Assembly: GCF_020103695.1 (NCBI RefSeq)
Contig: NZ_JAHXBF010000001.1
Span: 372,001-436,000 of the forward strand
Length of the DNA: 64,000 nucleotides
Direction: 5' to 3'
Source: Hyalangium versicolor
GTDB taxonomy: Bacteria > Myxococcota > Myxococcia > Myxococcales > Myxococcaceae
The notes beneath the pieces are model-generated. The model made no database searches and was not told where the DNA came from. It was given only the letters and a program-made list of their open reading frames with translations. Made by a program: the position numbers and the translations under genes. This document shows positions 26,787 to 36,084 of the stretch, piece after piece. Within the stretch, counting starts at the first letter, position 1. Every line of letters starts with the position of its first letter.

Positions 26787-29180
26787 ATGTCGAACCAGCT
26801 CAAGGGGATATACGTGATGGCCTCGCTGCTCCTGGCATGCGGCGCGACCCACGATGTCGGCGAGCAGCTTCGCTATCGTAGCGACACGCTCACGGCCAAC
26901 GATGACAGCTTCACGGTGGCAGAGGACAGCGGCGCCACGGCGCTGGATGTGCTCGTGAACGATATGAGCGCGCCGGGCACGGGTGAGACGCTGACGGTGA
27001 CGGCGGTGACCCAGCCGGCCGGCGGCGCGGTGACCTTCACGGCCGCTGGTGTGAGCTTCACGCCGGCGCCCAACTTCTTCGGGACCACGACGTTCACGTA
27101 CACGGTGTCCGACGGCAACGGGGGCAGCGACACGGCCCTGGTGACGGTGACGGTGACGCCGGTGAACGACCCGCCCACGGCCAGCGACGACAGCTTCATT
27201 GTGGCTGCGGAAAGTGGCGCCACGGTGCTGGACGTGCTGGCCAACGACACATTCGTGCCGGACACGGACGAGACGCTGACGGTGGCGGCGGTGACTCAGC
27301 CGGCCCACGGCACGGTGACTCTCAGCGGAGGCGTGGTGAGATTCACTCCGTCAGCGGGCTTCTTTGGGACCACGGCGTTCACGTACACGGTGTCCGACGG
27401 CAATGGCGGCACGGCCCAGGCCATGGTGACGGTCCTGGTGGGCAGCTCGAACCATCCTCCGACAGCCAGCGCCGACAGCATCACGGTGGCCGAGGACAGC
27501 GGCGCTGCGGTGCTGAACGTGCTGGCCAACGACACGACGGCGCCGGACACGGGCGAGACGCTGACGGTGGTGGCGGTGACTCAGCCGGTCGGCGGCACGG
27601 TGACGTTCACGGCGTCCAACGTGAGCTTCACGCCGACGCCCAACTTCTTCGGGAGCACGACGTTCACGTACACGGTGTCCGACGGCAATGGCGGCACGGC
27701 GGTGGCGCTGGTGACGATGACGGTGACGCCGGTGAACGACCCGCCCGATGCCGTCAACGACAGCTTCACGGTGCCCGGGGACGGTGTCACCACGGTGCTG
27801 AACGTGCTGGCCAACGACACGTCCTTGCCGGACACGGGCGAGACGCTGACGGTGGCGGCGGTGACTCAGCCGGCCAATGGCACGGTGACGTTCACGGCGT
27901 CCAATGTCAGTTTCACGCCGCTGCCCGCTTTCGTCGGGAGCACGACGTTCACGTACACGGTGACGGACGGCAATGGCGGTACGGACACGGCGACAGTGAC
28001 GGTGCTGGTGTTTGATGAGAGCAACCCGCCCGTGGCCAACGACGACAGCTTCACGGTGGCCGAGGACAGCGGCGCCACGGTGCTGGACGTGCTGTTCAAC
28101 GACACGACGGCGCCGGACACGGGCGAGACGCTGACGGTGGTGGCGGTGACTCAGCCGGCCGGCGGCACGGTGACGTTCACGGCGTCCAACGTCAGTTTCA
28201 CGCCAGCGCTCAATCGCTTCGGGAGCACGACGTTCACGTACACGGTGACGGACGGCAATGGCGGCACGGACACGGCGACGGTGACGATGACGGTGACGCC
28301 GGTGAACGACCCGCCCGTGGCCAGCAACGACAGCTTCACGATGGCCGAGGGCAGCGGCGCCACGGTGCTGAACGTGCTGGCCAACGACACGACGGCGCCG
28401 GACACGGGCGAGACGCTGACGGTGGTGGCGGTGACTCAGCCGGCCGGCGGCACGGTGACGTTCACGGCGTCCAACGTGAGCTTCACGCCGGCGCCCAACT
28501 TCTTCGGGATCACGACGTTCACGTACACGGTGTCCGACGGCAATGGCGGCACGGACACGGCGACGGTGACGGTGATTGTGATTGATGTGGACACCCCGCC
28601 CGATGCCGTCAATGACACCTTCACGGTGGCCGAGGACAGCGGCGCCACGGTGCTGAACGTGCTGGCCAACGACACGACGGCGCCGGACACAGGCGAGACG
28701 CTGACGGTGGTGGCGGTGACTCAGCCGGCTGGCGGCACGGTGGCGTTCACGGCGTCCAACGTCAGTTTCACGCCGACGCCCGAGTTCTCCGGGATCACGA
28801 CGTTCACGTACACGGTGACGGACGGCAACGGTGGCACGGACACGGCGACAGTGACGATGACGGTGACGCCGGTGAACGACCCGCCCGTGGCCAACGACGA
28901 CAGCTTCACGGTGCTCGAGGACAGCGGCGCCACGGTGCTGAACGTGCTGGCCAACGACTCGTCCGCGCCGGACACGGGCGAGACGCTGACGGTGGCGGCG
29001 GTGACTCAGCCGGCCGGCGGCACGGTGACGTTCACGGCGTCCAACGTGAGCTTCACGCCGGCGCCCAACTTCTTCGGGATCACGACGTTCACGTACACGG
29101 TGTCCGACGGCAATGGCGGCACGGCGATGGCGACGGTGACGATGACGGTGACAGCGCTGAAAGGCCCGCTCGCGAGGTGA
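26787..29180 (+). CDS. Lipoprotein of eight tandem cadherin-like (Big_9) repeats
   Basis: A 797-residue lipoprotein. The first 18 residues end in the lipobox LLAC. After a 17-residue spacer the whole protein consists of eight 95-residue repeats (from residue 36), each of the form DDSFTVAEDSGATVLNVLAN, then DTGETLTV.AVTQPAGGTVTF, FTYTVSDGNGG and NDPP. This is the bacterial cadherin-like/Big_9 fold, usually a calcium-dependent or structural stalk of large adhesins. Unusually there is no head domain or sorting signal after the last repeat; only LKGPLAR remains. The start at 26787 is supported by GGAGAG upstream. It probably forms an outer-membrane-anchored filament. The very similar repeats allow unequal recombination. 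Confidence 0.85.
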   Translation: MSNQLKGIYVMASLLLACGATHDVGEQLRYRSDTLTANDDSFTVAEDSGATALDVLVNDMSAPGTGETLTVTAVTQPAGGAVTFTAAGVSFTPAPNFFGTTTFTYTVSDGNGGSDTALVTVTVTPVNDPPTASDDSFIVAAESGATVLDVLANDTFVPDTDETLTVAAVTQPAHGTVTLSGGVVRFTPSAGFFGTTAFTYTVSDGNGGTAQAMVTVLVGSSNHPPTASADSITVAEDSGAAVLNVLANDTTAPDTGETLTVVAVTQPVGGTVTFTASNVSFTPTPNFFGSTTFTYTVSDGNGGTAVALVTMTVTPVNDPPDAVNDSFTVPGDGVTTVLNVLANDTSLPDTGETLTVAAVTQPANGTVTFTASNVSFTPLPAFVGSTTFTYTVTDGNGGTDTATVTVLVFDESNPPVANDDSFTVAEDSGATVLDVLFNDTTAPDTGETLTVVAVTQPAGGTVTFTASNVSFTPALNRFGSTTFTYTVTDGNGGTDTATVTMTVTPVNDPPVASNDSFTMAEGSGATVLNVLANDTTAPDTGETLTVVAVTQPAGGTVTFTASNVSFTPAPNFFGITTFTYTVSDGNGGTDTATVTVIVIDVDTPPDAVNDTFTVAEDSGATVLNVLANDTTAPDTGETLTVVAVTQPAGGTVAFTASNVSFTPTPEFSGITTFTYTVTDGNGGTDTATVTMTVTPVNDPPVANDDSFTVLEDSGATVLNVLANDSSAPDTGETLTVAAVTQPAGGTVTFTASNVSFTPAPNFFGITTFTYTVSDGNGGTAMATVTMTVTALKGPLAR
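26892..29171 (+). repeat. Eight tandem 285-bp coding repeats
   Basis: The DNA repeats with an exact 285-base period (95 codons). Units 3 and 5-8 are the most alike, while units 1, 2 and 4 are more diverged. The near identity at DNA level, including synonymous sites, suggests recent expansion or ongoing gene conversion. Confidence 0.9.
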
Positions 29181-29266
29181 GTGCGACGGGTACGCGGCCT
29201 GGGGGCCATGCTCTCCAGTACCATGAGCCGTATCAGCCTCTGCCCCCGCTTGCGGTTGATCAAGAG

Positions 29267-29286
29267 GTACTCCTGCTGGAGTACCA
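29267..29286. terminator. Bidirectional hairpin between convergent genes
   Basis: A perfect eight-pair stem GGTACTCC/GGAGTACC with loop TGCT lies between the stop codons of the cadherin-like gene and the fumarase gene. There are no T-runs, but the position between convergent genes fits transcription termination for both. Confidence 0.5.
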
Positions 29287-29297
29287 CCGCTGAATGT

Positions 29298-30926
<1,629 letters not shown>

Positions 30927-31057
30927 GGTGCGGTCCTCGCGGGAAGAGGGCTTTCAGTTACCACAGGTGGGCGCTCGTGGGGGCAGCGAGAGGGAGGGCT
31001 CCCACAGTTGGCTGGAGGGGTACCAGAAGACCCTGCCGACACAGTCTCTCGGGCTGC

Positions 31058-31462
31058 TCATTCGCGCTTGAGAATCACTCCATCGTCGCTGACAGCGTAG
31101 CTGGCTCCTGCGTCCATCACAGTGGGCTGAAGCCCGCAGCGCTCATCCTCTTTTGGTGTGAAGTGGATGAAGGTCACCCCGTCGCCGCTGCGCACCCATG
31201 CATCATAGGTCTTGAGTTCGAGGAGGCACCGTGACGAGGCATCCGCGCTCTTCGAGGGCTCCGAGCCGATCGGCCGGAAGTCGTCCAGAGCGATTTGCAG
31301 GGCCTTGAGTTGCGTACCTGTGAGGGTCGTGGTCGCGTCCTGGCTCCATTCGGGAAATTGGATCCGTGACGCCTCTTGCTCTGAAGCTACCTGGGGCTTC
31401 CTGTGGATATGGGAGCACCCCGTGCACATGAGGAGGAGGACTCCAATGCAAAACCTCTTCAT
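31058..31462 (-). CDS. Small lipoprotein, paralogue of the one at 33936-34361
   Basis: A 134-residue lipoprotein with signal MKRFCIGVLLLMCTGC (type II site). The mature part contains LTGTQLKALQIALDDFRPIG, a Cys pair, and an end ASYAVSDDGVIL. It aligns by eye along its whole length with the lipoprotein at 33936 (LSGNQLAAIELAMEDFLP, then ATYAIDIVQWRIL), so the two are paralogues. Function unknown. GAGGAG lies upstream of the start. It lies just downstream of a frameshifted gene on the same strand, and the three genes look like one former operon interrupted by the 1.6-kb segment described below. Confidence 0.7.
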   Translation of the reverse strand: MKRFCIGVLLLMCTGCSHIHRKPQVASEQEASRIQFPEWSQDATTTLTGTQLKALQIALDDFRPIGSEPSKSADASSRCLLELKTYDAWVRSGDGVTFIHFTPKEDERCGLQPTVMDAGASYAVSDDGVILKRE

Positions 31463-31531
31463 TCCAGGGTCTCCTCGAAAGGGAAGAGTCGCTATTCGCC
31501 ATGCATGTCGTCAGCCACGCGTTTGAGTGAC

Positions 31532-32313
31532 TCAAACTTCCCGTTCTTCATTTGAATTACCGTGCCTACGAAGTCCTGACTGCACCAGGAGAGGTTCAAT
31601 CACCAAGCGCTCGAGTACATCTCTGCTGGCAGCCTGATCCAGCGGGAGCGCAGTGCACTCGATGAAGTCGATTCCATTTTTCGAAAGCTCGGGCGCTCGG
31701 AATTGTTGCCATGTGGGGGTGGGCCATTCGTTCTGCGGGGTCCAGAACCAGCTCTTGGCCATCCAGTACCACCAGTTCCACTGCTTGGTGCCTGGGACGA
31801 ATCTTAGAAGACCTGCCGTCAGGACGGGCATGCCTTTGCCTGGAAGGGTGTAGTCCGAGGCTCCGCCGTCGGAGAGTACGCAGTTTACATACGCCAGAGG
31901 ACCATTTGGGGCGGGCTGGTCCTCGAACTTGAAGAACCGCGCGATGTAGTGAGGAGCCCAGCGATCCGGCTGCTTGATGTCTCCGGAGCGCCCGGTAGCA
32001 ATCTGCGCGGCTTTTCCATGAGCGATGCGCCATCCCGAGCGATCGAGCAATCGTGGCGAAGGACAAGAAGAAGATCCAGCTCTGTGCGGTCGCCGAGTTC
32101 CGGGAAGAGTGGCCAGTAGTCGGCGACAACGTCGCTGTAGCCGGCAGATAGCTGCGGCGTCCGCCCGTCCACTGAGAGAGCCGTGAGCAACCAAGGCACA
32201 AGAACTCGCTCCGGTGGCAGTAGCTCCAGCAAGCCAAAAGCTGTGCTTGTCAAAACGTCCTCATCATCACGGACGATCTCTGGTACCTTGCGGTGAACCT
32301 CGGCATGATCCAT
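31532..32313 (-). pseudogene. Hypothetical protein interrupted by one frameshift
   Basis: The N-terminal 100 residues (start ATG at 32313 with GAGGGGG upstream; begins MDHAEVHRKVPEIV) and the C-terminal 160 residues (ending RHGNSNEEREV) are in different frames on the same strand. They join at a run of four A (plus-strand TTTT, 32012-32015): one extra A turns the codons into MEKAAQIATG and restores one reading of about 260 residues. The product would be soluble, with a helical first half and a Trp-rich region (QWNWWYWMAKSWFW) in the second. I do not recognise the family. This is either a sequencing slip, a recent mutation, or a programmed shift at a homopolymer. Confidence 0.65.
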
Positions 32314-32407
32314 TTGGTTCCCCCTCTACGCTTGGTACTAAGAGCGCCTAACAAAGTCAGGCACGAAATCGGAGCACGCGAGAGCCGTCGACATTGCACT
32401 GGAATGC

Positions 32408-32446
32408 CTCTCGCCCTGCCGTGGAGCTTCGCCGTCAGGGCGAGAG
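32408..32446 (-). terminator. Strong hairpin at the end of the FG-GAP gene
   Basis: CTCTCGCCCTG and CAGGGCGAGAG form a perfect 11-pair stem with a 17-base loop. The stem on the gene side includes the stop codon of the FG-GAP gene. No T-run follows. Confidence 0.45.
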
Positions 32447-33652
32447 CGTGCAGGTGGCGTAGCTGGACTGGAAGTTGGTGCCTCCGGTCAGACGACAGAA
32501 GTCCGCCTTGCCGTCGCCATTGAAGTCCACCCAGTCACGTCCCGCGTCCTGGCCCCAGTCGAGGGCACTCGAGGAGTACAGGTTCCCAAAGCCCGTGCCC
32601 GTGGAGGCCGTACACGCTACGTAGCGAGACGGGGCGCCGCCCACATGGCGGCAGAAGTCCGCCCGGCCATCGCCATTGAAGTCCACCCAGGCCCGGCCCG
32701 TATCGTAGCCCCCATCGAGAACGCCCGAGGAGTAGGTGCCCCCAAAGCCCGTGCCCAGGGAGATCGTGCAGCTCAGGTAGTTGGACTGCTGGTAGATGCT
32801 GCCGTGAACCCGGCAGAAGTCCGCCCGGCCATCGCCATTGAAGTCCACCCAGGCCCGGCCCGCCTCGTTGCCCCAGTCGATGACGCTCGAGGTGTACGTG
32901 CGGCCAAAGCCCGCGCTCGTGGACACCGTGCAGCTCACGTAGCCGCTCTGGGCGCTGGTGTTCCCCACCCGGCGGCAGAAGTCCGCCCGGCCATCGCCGT
33001 TGAAGTCCACCCAGGCCCGGCTCGTTTCGGGGCCCCCATCGACGACGTACGAGGTGTACGTGTCACCAAAGCCCGTGCCCGTGGACTCCGTGCAGCTCAC
33101 ACTGCCGAACGGGCTGCTGGAGTCCCCCACCCAGCGACAGAAGTCCGCCCGGCCATCGCCGTTGAAGTCCACCCAGGCTCGGCCTATCTCCTGGCCCCCG
33201 TCGAGGAAATTTGAGGAGTACGTGGCGCCAAAGCCCGCTCCCGTGGACACCGTGCAACTTACGTAGGTGGACGGGTCGCTGGAACTCCCCACCCAGCGGC
33301 AGAAGTCCGCCCGGCCATCGCCATCGAAGTCCACCCAGGCCCGGCCCGCCTCCTGGCCCCAGTCGATGACGCCCGAGTAGGACGTGCTACCAAAGCCCGT
33401 GCCCGTGGATACCGTGCAGCTCACGTAGCTGGACTGGAGGTTGGTGCCCCCCACCCGCCGGCAATAGTCCGCCCGGCCATCGCCGTTGAAGTCCACCCAG
33501 TCACGGTCCGTGACATGCCCCCAATCAATGATGCCCGAGGAAATGTCGGCGAGTGCCTCGATGGAGGTGTTGAGAATGAGCAGACACACGAAGGCGCTTG
33601 CTCGCCGAGGGATGAAAGGCTTCACGCTTACTCCTGACTGGGAAACCTTCAT
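32435..33652 (-). CDS. Secreted FG-GAP/VCBS-type repeat protein
   Basis: A 405-residue exported protein. The N-terminus (MKVSQSGVSVKPFIPRRASA followed by FVCLLILNTSIEALA) looks like a Sec signal cleaved after ALA. The rest is seven repeats of about 50 residues, each with WVDFNGDGRADFCR and a downstream YVSCTVSTGTGFG, plus SGVIDWG at the unit boundary. DFNGDGRAD fits a calcium-binding DxNGDGxxD loop, and the layout is that of an FG-GAP beta-propeller; seven repeats would close one seven-bladed propeller. It is the only gene in the inverted-repeat segment 32342-33936. The start at 33652 fits a signal peptide better than the longer frame. Probable adhesin or carbohydrate-binding role, by inference. 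Confidence 0.8.
   Translation of the reverse strand: MKVSQSGVSVKPFIPRRASAFVCLLILNTSIEALADISSGIIDWGHVTDRDWVDFNGDGRADYCRRVGGTNLQSSYVSCTVSTGTGFGSTSYSGVIDWGQEAGRAWVDFDGDGRADFCRWVGSSSDPSTYVSCTVSTGAGFGATYSSNFLDGGQEIGRAWVDFNGDGRADFCRWVGDSSSPFGSVSCTESTGTGFGDTYTSYVVDGGPETSRAWVDFNGDGRADFCRRVGNTSAQSGYVSCTVSTSAGFGRTYTSSVIDWGNEAGRAWVDFNGDGRADFCRVHGSIYQQSNYLSCTISLGTGFGGTYSSGVLDGGYDTGRAWVDFNGDGRADFCRHVGGAPSRYVACTASTGTGFGNLYSSSALDWGQDAGRDWVDFNGDGKADFCRLTGGTNFQSSYATCTLSP
32455..33540 (-). repeat. Seven coding repeats of about 150 bp
   Basis: Each unit encodes WVDFNGDGRADFCR in almost the same codons, with variable lengths of 47-51 codons between units. The DNA is close to identical in the Asp/Gly-rich core (plus-strand GTCCGCCCGGCCATCGCC). 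Confidence 0.75.
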
Positions 33653-33935
33653 ACCCAGACATGAACTTGGTTCCCCAACAGACAACTAACACCCACCGGG
33701 AAACCGTCAAGTTCCAGCAGCGAGGGGCCAGGCGAGATCCTGGGACGGAAAGAGCACGCCCTTGAGCAAGTCCTTGAGTCGAAGCAACGGCTGGGACAAC
33801 ACCGGTGGGTGTCACCGGCAGAGGACTCTGCGCGTGCGCGATGAGCGGCGCGACGATGTTCGCTTCGGCCTCCTTGCTCTGGGCTGCTGCCTGATACTCT
33901 TCCCGGGGCCTCAATTCTGACTTTTGTTAGGCGCT

Positions 33936-34361
33936 CTAATGCTGAATCGCGAGGATGCGCCACTGCACGATGTCAATGGCATACGTGGCCTCGAAGTCGA
34001 GAACGGGGCCCAAGCCCATGTCACAAGCTCCCGGGCGAGCATAAATCTCGACGAAGACGATACCTTCAGGTCCGGGTGCCGCAATGACATCGTACGACGC
34101 ACGCTTGGAGAGGCATACCTCGCGAGGTGAGGCCTCCTTCCCAGGTTTTGCGTCCCAAGGCAGGAAATCCTCCATGGCCAGCTCGATAGCCGCGAGCTGA
34201 TTTCCTGAGAGGCTCACGTGTCCGCCGGTGGCCAGGGGCTCCGCCGGGAACGTGACAGCGGCTGCCTCTTCGGGTGGGGCGTAAACGGGATGAGGGGGGC
34301 GGCGAAAGAGCGCGCAGGCAGAAACGAGGGCGCAAAGCAGTAACAGCAATGGGCGCTTCAT
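33936..34361 (-). CDS. Small lipoprotein, paralogue of the one at 31058-31462
   Basis: A 141-residue lipoprotein with signal MKRPLLLLLCALVSAC (lipobox VSAC) and GAGGAAG upstream of the start at 34361. The mature domain (LSGNQLAAIELAMEDFLP, CLSKRASYDVIAA, VLDFEATYAIDI) parallels the second lipoprotein at 31058. Its TAG stop spans the junction between the TAA flank and the inverted repeat of the 1.6-kb segment, so the insertion has fixed its C-terminus (RILAIQH). Between 33653 and 33916 there is no convincing gene; the stretch holds the upstream region of the FG-GAP gene. Function unknown. Confidence 0.7.
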   Translation of the reverse strand: MKRPLLLLLCALVSACALFRRPPHPVYAPPEEAAAVTFPAEPLATGGHVSLSGNQLAAIELAMEDFLPWDAKPGKEASPREVCLSKRASYDVIAAPGPEGIVFVEIYARPGACDMGLGPVLDFEATYAIDIVQWRILAIQH

Positions 34362-34425
34362 GAGCTTCCTCGGGAGCGATGATGGCCAAGGCCCAGACCA
34401 ATCCCTCTTGGTTGATGACGAGATC

Positions 34426-35235
34426 CTACGAGTCCCGGTCCTGGACGGCCTTCTGCGCGATGATGTCAACGAAGCCCGGCGCGATGAGCTTGAGCACCTG
34501 TGCCACCTTGGCCTTGGTCGTCATCACCAGATCGCGATCGCGGCGGTCCATGGCGCGGACGATCAGCTCCACGCAGGTCTGCAAGTCCATGGTGCCCTTG
34601 CTCTCGTCGCGTCGGCTCTTCTGGATGGGCTTTCCATCCGGCCCCACGGCGCGGTCGCGGATCTCAGTGGCGACGAACCCGGGAGACACCACGAGCACGT
34701 CCACTCCCGTGTCCCGCAGCTCCACGCGCACCGAGTCGAAGAAGCCCTGCATGGCGTGCTTGCTGGCGGCATAGGCGCTGCGGGTGGGCACCCCCGTCTT
34801 CCCCGTGAGCGAGGAGATGGCCACCAAAAGCCCCTTGCGCGCCTTGAGGTGGGGCAGGGCGTGGTATGTGCAGTAGACCGAGCCCAGGTAGTTCACGCGC
34901 ATGATGCGCTCGAACAGAGACAGATCTGTCACCTCGTCGAGCCGCGCCCACATGGTGATGCCCGCGTTGTTCACCAGGGTGTCGATGCCACCGAACGTCT
35001 CCACGGCGCGCTCCACCATGCGCCGGCAGGCCTCGGGATCCGCGACATCCGTGGCCACAGCGAGGGCCCGCCCGCCGGCCTGCTCGCATTGCTGCTTCAC
35101 CTGGGCGAGCGCTTCCTCGCTCCGCGCCGCGAGCACCACGTTCGCCCGCCGCGAGGCGTACACCACGGCGAGCTCCTTTCCGATGCCCGCGGAGGCACCG
35201 GTGATGACGATGGTCTTCCCTTGCATGTTGGCCAT
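34426..35235 (-). CDS. SDR-family oxidoreductase
   Basis: A 269-residue classical short-chain dehydrogenase. TGASAGIG (residues 12-19) is the cofactor loop, NNAG at about 88 follows, the catalytic Ser lies in ISSLTGK, and YAASK holds the catalytic Tyr and Lys. VSPGFVATEIRD is the usual segment after the active site. The Arg-rich stretch after the GG motif suggests NADP(H) preference. A C-terminal extension of about 45 residues follows the core. Substrate unknown. It lies 67 bases after a second SDR gene on the same strand, but they are not close paralogues. The start at 35235 is the family start. Confidence 0.85.
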   Translation of the reverse strand: MANMQGKTIVITGASAGIGKELAVVYASRRANVVLAARSEEALAQVKQQCEQAGGRALAVATDVADPEACRRMVERAVETFGGIDTLVNNAGITMWARLDEVTDLSLFERIMRVNYLGSVYCTYHALPHLKARKGLLVAISSLTGKTGVPTRSAYAASKHAMQGFFDSVRVELRDTGVDVLVVSPGFVATEIRDRAVGPDGKPIQKSRRDESKGTMDLQTCVELIVRAMDRRDRDLVMTTKAKVAQVLKLIAPGFVDIIAQKAVQDRDS

Positions 35236-35302
35236 GCGCGCATTCTTCCAGAGGCGCTGGCGGAGCTCGAAGGGAAAGATCCGCCGAAGGCTGCCCCGGT
35301 GC

Positions 35303-36019
35303 TCACACGAGCCGGTGTCCCCCGTCGACGTTGAGCACCTCTCCGGTGGTGAAGCCGTTCGTCATCAGGAAGAGGGCCGCGTGGCCGAGGTCCGCCGGAG
35401 TGCCGGTGCGCCTCGTGAGGAGGCGCTGTCCGTGCTGCTCCAAGCGCTGCTGCTTGGCACTGCCAGCGAGGGTGTCCCACAGGGGCGTATCGACCCAGCC
35501 CGGGGACAAGGCATTCACCCGGATGGGAGCGAGCTCGATGGCCAGGGCGCGCACCAGCGAGTGGACCGCACCATTCACCGCCGCGACGATGGACCCGCTC
35601 GGTCCCGGTCTGTCCGCCGCGACGCCCGTGGTGAAGACGAGCGAGCCTCCGAGCTCGATCCGGGCGTGCTTGGCGATCAGCAGCGCCGCCACGAGCTTCG
35701 AATCGATGGTGCGGTGAGCGTGGATGAGTTCGAGCTGCCGGATGGGTTGAGCGTGGGAGTACACCGCGGTGAGGACGACATGGTTCGCGGGTGGATGCTC
35801 ACGGAAGAGCGTGTGGGCCTGGTCCTCCTGGGTGATGTCTGCGGCGAAGGTCCGCAGGCCTTGCACTCCGCCAAGCTGGGCCGCCGCAGCTGCGAGCTTG
35901 TCGGGAGAACGGCCGACGATGGTCACCGAAGCTCCGGCGTCGAGACTGGCCTTGGCCACCCCGAGCCCGATCCCGGACGACCCTCCAATCACGATGACAT
36001 GCTGGTTTTTGAGGTTCAT
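35303..36019 (-). CDS. SDR-family oxidoreductase, LysR-paired
   Basis: A 238-residue short-chain dehydrogenase-like protein. The cofactor loop is IGGSSGIG. In place of the canonical NNAG is the variant VLTAVYSH. FTTGVAADRPGPSG lies where the catalytic Ser is expected, and the usual YxxxK Tyr is not obvious (GSIVAAVNGAVHSL occupies that place), so this belongs to the atypical group that lacks the catalytic Tyr. The end TGEVLNVDGGHRLV is typical of the family. Missing key residues make the activity uncertain. It is divergent from a LysR regulator with 62 bases between the starts, which suggests LysR control. Start at 36019 (ATG), supported by homology; the longer frame is not. Confidence 0.8.
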   Translation of the reverse strand: MNLKNQHVIVIGGSSGIGLGVAKASLDAGASVTIVGRSPDKLAAAAAQLGGVQGLRTFAADITQEDQAHTLFREHPPANHVVLTAVYSHAQPIRQLELIHAHRTIDSKLVAALLIAKHARIELGGSLVFTTGVAADRPGPSGSIVAAVNGAVHSLVRALAIELAPIRVNALSPGWVDTPLWDTLAGSAKQQRLEQHGQRLLTRRTGTPADLGHAALFLMTNGFTTGEVLNVDGGHRLV

Positions 36020-36053
36020 GCGATGGAAGTAGCGCATGAACCGTGCGTCCGAC

Positions 36054-36084
36054 CATGGGATGGTGTGGCAAGCTCCATCCCATG
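36054..36084. promoter_or_regulatory. Probable LysR operator dyad
   Basis: CATGGGATGG and CCATCCCATG are perfect ten-base inverted arms separated by 11 bases. The dyad lies in the 62-base gap between the divergent SDR and LysR genes and its right arm covers the LysR ATG. The size and spacing suit an autoregulatory LysR-type site, although the arms are not the classical T-N11-A. Confidence 0.55.

Larger units (their letters stand above)
32342..33936. mobile_element. 1.6-kb segment bounded by inverted repeats and TAA duplications
   Basis: The left end GAGCGCCTAACAAAGTCAG (32342-32360) and the right end CTGACTTTTGTTAGGCGCTC (33917-33936) are inverted copies differing by one base in an A-run. 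Both are flanked outside by TAA (32339-32341 and 33937-33939), as in a three-base target duplication. Inside is only the FG-GAP repeat gene; no transposase is present. Family cannot be assigned, but TAA-type duplications occur in IS5-group elements. It could be a non-autonomous element mobilised in trans. It splits the two related lipoprotein genes and supplies the last base of the stop codon of one of them. Confidence 0.6.

Noticed and set aside
26892..29171. CRISPR-like or satellite array from regular repeats
   Set aside because: The 285-base unit keeps an open frame throughout and encodes a known fold; there are no short repeats with unique spacers.
32342..33939. Integron attC sites, because GCCTAAC and GTTAGGC fit the core-site patterns
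   Set aside because: The two are 1.58 kb apart, far more than an attC, and no partner core site lies within 140 bases of either. The TAA flanks favour a transposon-like end.
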